NCBI GenBank assembly: GCA_001600455.1
Contig: BCKC01000001.1
Coordinates: 3,188,441 to 3,252,440, forward strand
Origin: Endocalyx cinctus
Taxonomy: Eukaryota > Ascomycota > Sordariomycetes > Amphisphaeriales > Apiosporaceae
Length of the DNA stretch: 64,000 nucleotides
Direction: 5' to 3'
Shown: positions 55,421 to 64,000 of the stretch, in pieces
Numbering within the stretch: the first letter of the stretch is position 1
How the letters are laid out: each line of letters starts with the position of its first letter
Notes under the pieces: generated by a model
What the model was told of the DNA's origin: nothing
Seen by the model: the letters and a program-made list of their open reading frames with translations, nothing else
Database searches by the model: none
Position numbers and translations under genes: made by a program

Positions 55421-56683
55421 GAAACCAAGCACAAGTCGTATAGAAGCACCATACTACCTACCTTGGAGTGAGATTCACGTTTCCCTGCATGCAGCTTAAT
55501 TGAGAAACATTTATATGGTAAATAGTGTACATATGCTTAGGTTAAGTTAAGCTACTACTCAAAGGGTTCAAGCTTAATCGAGGGACCTGGGACCTGGGAT
55601 TCTCGACTTGACTGCATCGTAAAGTTTCCTAGCGATGACAATTGAGTATCACGAGTCAGTTGCACAAATGTTGAAATGTTAGATGCCGAATTATCTCCAA
55701 CAATTCCAACTATACATATACGTACTACCAAAATCAATGATGAAATAAATCCCGAAATGTAGCTTGACCAAATCCTGGTAATCCCATCTAGGGATACGTA
55801 AAAGTGTAATATTTACACTACAGCACCCGTGGACATTTAGGTAAAATATCGGGAATTCAAGAACCCTCAATACACAGTAACTACGGTGTACTTACACAGT
55901 ACAAATATTCATAGTGGCTTGAATGGACGTGGCTGTGTAGATCCTATACCAAAGGAAAAAGAATTCGGAGTTTCTAGGGTACACAGTCTGCCAGTGTAGT
56001 ATTTATTATACGTATCCATATCGATCCAGATGTTGATTTATTTTCGACTCATCGTCCCCGCCGTTACCATCATCTATTACATACATATACATACCGTGCA
56101 AACACGACAGTAATGATACTAAGTATTTACCAATCAATTATGTAAAATTCATGCATGTATTATTGATAATTGAACGATCAAAGACGATGAATTGTCATGT
56201 GCGAAAGATCCATATCTTGTACTGTACGCTACCAATCACTTCGATGAGATTTTTCCCCGCATCACGAACTATTTAGTCCTAGTTCAAAGTATTCTCCCCA
56301 TTTCGCCGATGGCCGAAATCAACAAAACGATCGATGAGGTACCCAAGTATTTTGATTCAGTACTGCGAACTTAGAACTAGAACGAGCATACACTAGATTC
56401 AGTATATCCGATGGAAATATTCGTTAAATAACCAGAGCCTCGGGATATCATCCATATACATATATCCATCTACTATTTCGATTCACCCTCGTCAAATAGG
56501 ATGAGTAGGTTAAGTATGTATATGTACCTATACAGTACAGTACGTATGGCTAGAAATTGTATGGAGACCCCGTCGTCCGGGTTGTTGTCCCTCACTCACC
56601 GAATCATCGCCGAGACTATCCCGGCGCCTATCCGAGTTCTTTTCATCAGCCTTTCGGCAGCACAAGTCGGTCGCAATTAACCC

Positions 56684-56925
56684 TTGCTACCATGCAAACA
56701 TTCCTCCAAACATGCTTCAAAGGGTAGCACTAACAGTGCTTCGGGATCGTCAATCGCTCTAGAGCCCCCTATCAGGTGTTTGATTTCGCTGCGAGTACTC
56801 GGAGTAAGAGTAGGATACGCAAGATACCCCAACGTATCTTTCCAAGCCAACTGCTTGTTAGCCGCATCGCTGGGGCGACCCTTTGGTGGGCCTATGGAAT
56901 TTCTCGAATCGCATGATTCTTTTTT
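56684..56925 (-). pseudogene. Possible relic of an unknown gene
   Basis: Minus-strand frame of about 75 codons without ATG, reading DSRNSIGPPKGRPSDAANK, LAWKDTLGYLAYPTLTPSTR, SEIKHLIGGSRAIDDPEALL, VLPFEACLEECLHGSKG and a stop. Its composition is more protein-like than the flanks. The upstream side runs into a poly-T/poly-A tract and stops. I cannot name the family. Confidence 0.3.
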
Positions 56926-57207
56926 TTTTTTTAGTCAAAAGGCACGAAAAATATATCCTTGATACTGTAGTCCTTAATCTGTAATATGGGACTCGCTTCG
57001 ATTAAACTCGGGCAGGCAGAGCACTGGTTTTAGAGCTGCAGCCATGTTTACCCGATAACATTACACTGTTTTTACCCCTCGGGCTCTGATACAAACCTCT
57101 ACGGTGCAGCGGCCGTCGGGTAACCCAGTATTTCTTCTATTCGCTCACTTTCGACTAAGAACATAAATTCTTGAGAGTTCCCCTCCATCGTGACTTGTTT
57201 CATTGTT

Positions 57208-57255
57208 CTCCTCATCTCGTCTCTTCCTCTCTCTCCTTCTCTTTTATTCTTACCT
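57208..57255 (+). promoter_or_regulatory. CT-rich promoter tract
   Basis: Pyrimidine-rich run (TCTCGTCTCTTCCTCTCTCT and on) about 140 bp before the FDH ATG, consistent with a strong fungal promoter. Confidence 0.4.
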
Positions 57256-57391
57256 ATTCTTAAACGACACTAGTTGCGAGTAGCTTAAAGAGCAGTAGCA
57301 GTTCTTCAAACCTTTCTCCGTCTGTCTCTACCAGCCACATTTTACATATTCGCATCTACTTGGTATATCTGAAAACCAAAAATAATCAAAA

Positions 57392-59314
57392 ATGGTATTT
57401 ATCACCCAACCTGTTTCTCGTTTTGTTCGTTCTGGTTCTACGAGGGCTTTTTCTACGACGGCGGTAACCCGGTCTCTATTCAATGTCCGTGGTGCCGCGT
57501 CGTCTCGCATTAGCGTGGCATCCCGCGCTGCCCTAAAGTCGAGCTCTTGCTCGTCGTCTCTTTTCAAACCTCGCACTTTCGAAATACCTGCCGCGACGCG
57601 ATTACTAACGACAAAACGTGAAAAGGTCAAAGTACTTCTCGTCCTATACGATGGTGGCAAGCATGCCGAAGAGGTAGGTAACATTTCTTAAATAAACCCC
57701 TATCCCAATATCATCATATCTATCTCAAATCCACCCACCGTGGAGTACACGCTTGCCCGGTTTCCCCTCACACATATTATCCTGCTTTTGCAGTTTCGCT
57801 TTTTCGTTGCGGTGCAACGTCCAATCAAGAACCCCCTTTAACCCCCAACGGCTGAAAATGATGTCGAGCGCATGCATGTAGGCTGCCTCTTACGGGAGAC
57901 GGCAGATGAGCACTAAGAGGAGGGGTTAGGATGGGAAGCCGCACATGTGGGGTAAAATGAGCATCATGTCACATCATCGCCTATCTTCCCTCTCTCTTCC
58001 TCTACAGGATCTCCGCACGCTAAATTTGCGTATACGCTCCCAACTCAAACGTTCCCTTCTCACTCTCCTCATTATAGGTTCCGGAGCTCCTAGGAACGAC
58101 CGAAAACGAGCTTGGCATCCGCAAATGGCTTGAGGACCAAGGTCACACACTCATTACCACGTCAGACAAGGAGGGTGAAAACTCCACCTTTGACAAGGAA
58201 TTAGTAGATGCCGAGATCATCATCACCACACCGTACGTAATAATTATTAGGAGACGGATTCTCTCCATGCTAAGAGACAGGCCCGGGGCTGCCCGCTACT
58301 TTCGCACTGCTCAAGCGATCATAGTGCAAGATGGTTATATACTGACTGTTGAAATAGCTTCCACCCTGGTTACCTCACCGCTGAGCGATTGGCCAAGGCT
58401 AAGAACCTGAAGTTGGCTATCACCGCTGGTATCGGCTCTGACCATGTCGACCTCAACGCCGCCAACACCACCAACGGTGGTATCACCGTCGCCGAAGTTA
58501 CCGGATCCAACGTCGTATCCGTCGCCGAGCACGTCGTCATGACCATCTTGGTTCTCGTCCGCAACTTCGTCCCCGCCCACGAGATGATCGAGGCCGGTGA
58601 CTGGGATGTCGCCGCCGCCGCCAAGAACGAATACGATCTTGAGGGTAAGGTTGTCGGCACCGTCGCCGTCGGCCGAATCGGTGAGCGTGTCCTTCGCCGA
58701 TTGAAGCCCTTCGACTGCAAGGAGCTCCTCTACTTCGACTACCAGCCCCTCAAGCCCGAAGTTGAGAAGGAGATTGGCTGCCGTCGTGTCGAGAACCTCG
58801 AGGAGATGTTGGCCCAGTGTGACGTCGTCACCATTAACTGCCCCTTACACGAGAAGACCCGCGGCATGTTCAACAAAGACCTCATTGCCAAGATGAAGCC
58901 CGGTATGTAAACTACGCGAGCCTATACCGTATGCGCCTTGACTAACTGTTTCTCTTCCCTCGATCAGGTTCGTGGCTCGTCAACACCGCCCGTGGTGCTA
59001 TCGTAGTGAAGGAGGACGTTGCCGAGGCTCTGAAGACGGGACACCTCCGCGGTTACGGTGGTGACGTGTGGTTCCCTCAGCCCGCCCCCAAGGAGCACGT
59101 ACTCCGATACGCCAAGAACCCCTTCGGTGGTGGTAACGCCATGGTGCCCCACATGTCGGGTACCTCTCTCGATGCCCAGAAGCGCTACGCCGACGGTACC
59201 AAGGCCATCCTCACCAGCTACCTCAGCGGCAAATTCGACTACAGACCCGAGGATCTCATCGTGCACAACGGTGACTACGCCACCAAGGCCTACGGTCAGC
59301 GAAACAAGGCGTAG
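57392..59314 (+). CDS. FDH1: NAD-dependent formate dehydrogenase, with mitochondrial presequence
   Basis: Four exons, 57392-57673, 58078-58232, 58358-58902 and 58968-59314, give 442 residues. The first about 75 residues are rich in Arg and Ser with no acids, a probable mitochondrial presequence. The enzyme core then starts at [15 protein letters not shown]. The cofactor motif is [14 protein letters not shown], with Ala at the first glycine position. Catalytic parts are [13 protein letters not shown] (formate pocket), [34 protein letters not shown] (Arg) and [11 protein letters not shown] (His-Ser). It oxidises formate to CO2, producing NADH. The first intron is 404 bp, far longer than others here. 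Confidence 0.96.
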
Positions 59315-60376
59315 AGTAAACACTCTACTAACTCATATCTCACCGAAATTCCTTAGAGCAGGCTAGGCAACAACACCCTTTTTTTAATTTTTTTTTTCTT
59401 TTGTGCATTATCATATAAAGTTATACAATGCTGAAGCTAGCACAAGGAGAGCGGAGGAGAATGCATTAATCGATTGAAACGAAACTCTAGATATAAAGAG
59501 AGAGATGAAATCTGTCTTTCGTGGATACCACCAATATGCATATTTTTGAAGATGAAGGATTGAGAAGATACCTTCACATCATGGTAGCTACTCTAGCTAC
59601 ACTACCTTACACTACCGCATTACAAGATAGCTTTCTTCTCTTTATGTAACATGATGTTATGATACACAATATATGATTATTACGTATATCGATGCAGCTT
59701 TTTTTTAGTATCGCGTACTCATCTCTGATCGTTAGTATTAGACTTCATGTCAACCAGCTAAATAGACATCGGCTGCTGCTGATCTCCTTACTCGCCGCCC
59801 GGGTTAAAACGCGCCCTATAATAAATATTCCCACAAATACCGGTGTCTCCGCTATCTATGACGATACGATGATGTACATAGTGGCAGACCATGACTCCCC
59901 GACACCTAAATTATTCAAGCCGATTTCTCGTCCCCTCAGGATCCCCGTAGCATCGCTGAACATTGAAAGGACGAAATGGAAGAAATTAACGGGTCTCGCG
60001 CTTTTACGTATTGATTACACCATTGTCATCGTCAGAGACTTTTTCATTTCTCTCTTCACAGTATATCTTTACTCAGCTGAAACATTGCAAACGATCATAC
60101 CGTATATTTTAGTTCACGTATTATGTATATATAAATCTTCATTTCCCCTCCTTTCCAACCTCCATCCTCTTCAGACCCGGGTGTATATCTTGGGTGGAAA
60201 TTCCAATCATTACTTCTTCTTTTTTTTTTCCTTGAATCTTCATCACAAAAACAAAATAATATAAAAAAAGTTTTGAAATAATATTAAGATAATAAAAATA
60301 TTTCCAAATTCATAATTTATCTCTATCACTATTTAATAAACCCTTAATCAGAAAATAATTACGAAAATTAAAAAAC
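59315..60376. other. Spacer containing the metallothionein promoter
   Basis: 1.06 kb. A 190-codon frame at 59692-60264 lies here but is AT-rich, ends in a poly-Phe run from a T tract and matches nothing; treated as chance. A TATATA sequence at 60126-60133 may be the TATA box of the next gene. Confidence 0.5.
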
Positions 60377-60637
60377 ATGGGTTGCAGTTGTAACACCGAG
60401 GGCGCCTGCGCTTGCGCCGCAAGTGGAACTTGCAAATGTGATCAGAATTGCGGATGCGACAATTGCCCTGTGAGTCTTGCACTTTTTTCTTGTTCTCCCT
60501 TCTTTCATACACACTTCCTCCCCTTTCAGGAACCTATTGTCTTGTGCGGTTGCGTTGTCAGAATGACCAAATTACTTATGCATTATGCACATTGTAGAAG
60601 CATTAATTACGAGTTGGTGCCGTCTACCGGTTTATGA
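60377..60637 (+). CDS. Small Cys-rich metallothionein
   Basis: Exon 1 (60377-60469) encodes 31 residues with nine Cys arranged mainly as C-x-C (CSC, CAC, CKC, CGC), ending DNCP at a GTGAGT donor. This matches fungal copper metallothioneins of 25-35 residues. Two endings are possible. The strong CTTTCAG acceptor gives exon 2 at 60530-60637 and a 66-residue protein with one more C-x-C (LCGC). A later TTGTAG acceptor gives exon 2 at 60598-60606 and a 33-residue protein ending NCPKH, closer to the usual size. It binds copper or zinc in the cytosol. Expression is usually metal-induced. Confidence 0.85.
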   Translation: MGCSCNTEGACACAASGTCKCDQNCGCDNCPVSLALFSCSPFFHTHFLPFQEPIVLCGCVVRMTKLLMHYAHCRSINYELVPSTGL

Positions 60638-61197
60638 TACGGGGTGTATTTCTTTTCTGAGTTGCGAGGTTGTAATTATATTGTATTTTGATGTAAAATA
60701 TTGTATATGTTTCGAATCGTCTATATTTTCGAGAATTGTTCGGTGTATCTTTACTATTCTTAATGGGTTCACGGTTGGATAAGTGGAGGTTTGTTGGCAT
60801 TTGACGGTAGTTGTTCAGGATATTTTGTATATAATGCATCATCTTGATCCGATTTCTCGGATATCAACACTCGTTTACCATATTGCTTACATGAATTTTA
60901 CCTGCATGTGATTGTTCTTGATGATCGTATTATTCGTTATACCCACTTCGTCGTAAATGAGCAAGAATGAAAGTGGTCTTAAATCGTACTATTAACAGTC
61001 GTGTAGAAAAAGGCTCTGTAATATGCAACATAGCTTGACCCCTCGATTTTTAAACGGAGGAGTATGCGTGAAAATTATGTACTTTCATAACCAGCATCAC
61101 AGTACACCGAACGCCACAGCAGGATGTATGTAACCCAATCCTACCCTACCCGAACCGCCCCTATTCCATCATTCGTCGCACATTTATTTGGTTTTAT
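60638..61197. other. Spacer between convergent genes
   Basis: 560 bp between the metallothionein and TOF1 stops. Nothing recognised. Confidence 0.5.
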
Positions 61198-64000
61198 TTA
61201 TTCCTCATCGCTACTATCAGCCAGGAAGCCCGCCCGGTTCCTCTGCCGCCTCCTCTGATTCCCTACGTTAGACGTCGCCGGAATATCTTCATCCTCGTCT
61301 TCATCATCGGCAGCATCGGCCATCTCCGTATCCGCCGCCTCGGCAGCGGCAGCAGGAGTAGCGGCGTCGTCATCCTCGTCCTCTCCTTCCTCGACACTAC
61401 GCGGCTCTTTCGATAACCGCCTCCGCTTCGCAGGCCCATGCGGACTCGAAAGGGGCGTATCGTCCGTCCCCGTCAGCCCGTTCTCGTCGTCCTCGCCTAG
61501 TTTGGGCGCGGAAGACGAAGCGGCGGAGTCCTGCGTCGACGGCGGAGCGCCGGCCTCGGCCTCGTCCTCGCTACTGTCGTCGTCCGACAAGAAGATTTGC
61601 GCTTTGCGCTTTTTCTTCGCCTTCTTCGGCTCGGGGGCCTTTTCCGGCGACGCGGGGGTCGAGGTGGCCGAGAGGAAGGGATCCGGAGTTATCATCGTTG
61701 TTGTCGTCTTCTCCGTGACCGACTGCAAACCCACCGCTCGTTGCCGCTGCCTGAGCTTCTCCTCCTCGGCGTAGAACTCGGCCCACCGCTCGGGGTCCGA
61801 ATCGTCGTCGCTGTCGTGCACGAAGAGCTCGCTCTTGAACCGGCGCGCCTTGGCCTTCTCGCGCTCCCGCTTCGCCCGCGCCTTCTCCTCGAGCTCCGAA
61901 TCTCCCAACTCTTCCTCCTCCTCGTCGCTTCCGCGGCGACGGCGACGTCTCGTCTTCTTCTTCGGCCTTTCTCCGTCCGCGACTTTTCGCGCGGTCGGCC
62001 CGCCGGCGGGGAAGAGAATCTCGTCGTCGTCGTCACCTCCGTCATCCTCGTCGTCGAAAACAGCTTTCTTGCGCGGCGCCGTCTTCCTCTTCAGCTGGTC
62101 CTCGGCTAGCTTGCCGTCGTCGAAAGTCGGCGGGTCAAACTCGGCTTTGTTAATCAGGTCGATGGAATCCTGCAGCTGGTCGGAAGTGTATTGCGATGGG
62201 ATGATCCAGGCCGATTGGGGAGTCTCGTCGGCGGCTGGTTCGAGGCGCTCAAAACCGACAAGCTTCATGAGTAGACGCAAGTGAGAGTTCTTGAACATTG
62301 CCGTTCGGCGAGCATCGTCGTCGGGGCGTACGACTGTAATGTAGTACGTTAGCAAACATGCATCTCGACTATGCGATTACGGAATAGGATATAAGAATAC
62401 TTACAGAAAGGAGGAGGCTCTTTTGTAACTGGCGGGATTTCTGCAGACGCTTCCTGGCTCTCTGAAGAAGCCTCGATGGAGGGAATGGCCTGATCTACGG
62501 TCTCCCAGGCTTTGCGCTCGATCACGGCCTGAGAGAGCCCACTCACAACCCATTTAATATGATGAGCTAGATTCTTGTCTAGTAATGCTCCCACAGCTAT
62601 CGCAATCTGCTGGTCTTTGTCGACGATATGTCGGAATTCAAGCTCCGCTCCTGGTCTTGTTTGCGTGGTCGATATAGTCTGTTTTTCGTGCCCGTACTCC
62701 AGGTAATGCGCCGTTGCATTAAGCTTCGAGAATAGCATCTCAATGATCAATTGCGGTCGATCCTCAATTTTGCGGATACACTTCCTCAGCACCTGCTTAG
62801 CCAGCTCTTCCCACTCCTTAAACATAGATGATCCTCTATCCAGAGGTTCCTGGCCTTTAATCATACTATGGAATAATTGTATAATATCGACTCTGAATAA
62901 CATGACGCTCATTTCCTGTTTGAAAGCTACACGATAGAAATAGCGATGTGCCCTCTTCAGCTGCGAATCGTTCAGGTCCTGATAGTATTTCGTGAAGCTC
63001 ACAAATGTGTCCACCACGCCTTGAGGAGTGAAGCGGTTGGCGAACCTAGTGAAGTCAAATTTCCGTTCACGAGATGTCCGCTCCGCATTTGCCTGGTCGT
63101 TTTCAGAATCATCATCTTCCGCCGGGTTTTCGTCCGTTTCCTCTTGGGTGGCCTTGGCGGCCTTCTTCTTGGTGCGAACCCGTTTCCGCGATCGAACCTG
63201 CATATCGACGTTTTGTTTTGAGTAGCCCTCCAAAACTCGCAAGTAGGTATGTGCAAGCTCGGTGCAAGCGTCCAAGTATTCGAAACTCTGGTCTTTGTAG
63301 GTTTTGGCGATATTGGCTATTCTATCATGTGTCTCCTCTTCATAGAAGATACGGCTGAGAATGTTCTCGGCGATTTCCTCGTCTTCGTCAATCCCAGATT
63401 CGGACATCTCCTGCACAGTCAACAAGATTTGCGTAAAGCACCTCATAGCGGAACATAATTCCTGCCAACGCTTATTTTCCATGGCATCGGCCATTGCTCG
63501 GTTGAGATTGATAAACATCTCTTGGTTGAGAACACCAGCTACAAGGTTGAAGCTCCTAATATCGCCAGCATCAGCCGCCTTGTTTTCGTTTGTAGCCTTC
63601 TTTCGCACTCTTTCAGCCTCAAGGAACCAAGCCACGAGATAGAAAAACTGTCGCGAATGGTATTCAAAAATGTACTCTTTCTGCTCATCCAGCTTTTTAC
63701 GCATATGCAGGAATAAGGGGTTGAATCCGGAATCTAAGAACTCTTCAACAAAGCCTTTGAGTTGCTGTCTTGCCCTGGTGTTCAACGACACTGGTGGGCC
63801 GAGATCTTTCGGCTCCATCTCTTCCTTTCTAGCACGCCTCGGGGGCCGGAAAACTTTGCTGCTATCTATCTTCTGCTGTCTCGTGGTGGAGTCGAGTAGG
63901 GCGTCCTGACCGGTCACCGTCGACTTCTTGCCATCGCCACGATCTACCCATATCATCGTGCCCCAGCGGTTGTGCCTGGTCGGAGCTTTGCGGTTGTAAG
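61198..64000 (-). CDS. TOF1: Topoisomerase 1-associated factor 1 (Tof1/Swi1, Timeless family), partial
   Basis: Minus-strand exons 62333-61198 and from the right window edge (64000) to 62405, joined in phase across a 71-bp intron. The frame is open to the edge, so the N-terminal Timeless domain lies outside. Visible regions: [11 protein letters not shown] with [15 protein letters not shown]; the conserved [24 protein letters not shown] block; [20 protein letters not shown]; and a C-terminus with long acidic and basic runs ([22 protein letters not shown]) ending FLADSSDEE. Tof1 with Csm3 travels with the replication fork, pauses it and supports the S-phase checkpoint in the nucleus. The C-terminal exon is much more GC-rich than the preceding one. 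Confidence 0.95.

Larger units (their letters stand above)
55119..57391. other. 2.3-kb spacer with a possible gene relic
   Basis: Mostly AT-rich, with a 26-A tract at 55395-55420. A stretch at 56695-56925 has better coding character on the minus strand. The last 200 bp hold a CT-rich promoter for the formate dehydrogenase gene. Confidence 0.6.

Noticed and set aside
59692..60264. 190-codon open frame upstream of the metallothionein
   Set aside because: AT-rich codons, a poly-Phe run caused by a T tract and no recognisable domain; it sits where a promoter is expected.
1..64000. Secondary-metabolite gene cluster with a core synthase
   Set aside because: SDRs, transporters and oxygenases are present, but no PKS, NRPS, terpene synthase or prenyltransferase core is visible.

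Overview
The window is nuclear DNA of a filamentous ascomycete (Pezizomycotina). The protein-coding genes are split by short GT-AG introns, mostly 45-100 bp. Gene bodies are GC-rich, while the spacers are AT-rich and full of homopolymers and microsatellites. Enzymes typical of plant-matter decay (AA9 polysaccharide monooxygenase, class II-type peroxidase) fit a saprotroph or endophyte of the Sordariomycetes, perhaps Xylariales; that placement is inference. Exon structures were built by hand from reading frames, splice consensus and phase.

Layout: 0-5 kb holds the 3' end of an unknown gene, a five-exon fungal transcription-factor-domain gene and a secreted Asp-box beta-propeller. 5-11 kb is a gene-poor, repeat-rich stretch. 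11-20 kb carries a secreted peroxidase, two small hypothetical genes, a tRNA-like element, an MFS transporter with a damaged second exon, and an AA9 enzyme. 20-28 kb has two SDR genes around a lactonase-type propeller fused to a Cys-rich repeat domain, then an allantoate-permease-type MFS transporter. 28-35 kb has tandem repeats, an aminotransferase relic, an amidase and a fumarylacetoacetase.

35-36 kb is the conserved ER protein IRC22. 36-46 kb forms an oxidative set: a decayed NtaA-type monooxygenase relic, an intact Baeyer-Villiger monooxygenase, an UNC93-like transporter and an intact NtaA-type FMN monooxygenase whose gene model includes a 13-nt exon. 46-55 kb has an M20 carboxypeptidase, an intronless coiled-coil orphan, an alpha/beta hydrolase and a secreted PEBP protein. 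57-64 kb is mainly housekeeping or stress function: mitochondrial formate dehydrogenase, a small metallothionein, and the C-terminal part of the fork-protection factor Tof1/Swi1, which runs off the end.

No PKS, NRPS or terpene synthase core is present, so this is not a classical secondary-metabolite cluster. The closest to a functional cluster is the BVMO / UNC93 / NtaA trio, which would suit oxidative breakdown or tailoring of a small molecule. The most unusual single gene is the Cys-rich-repeat/lactonase fusion at 22931-24382.
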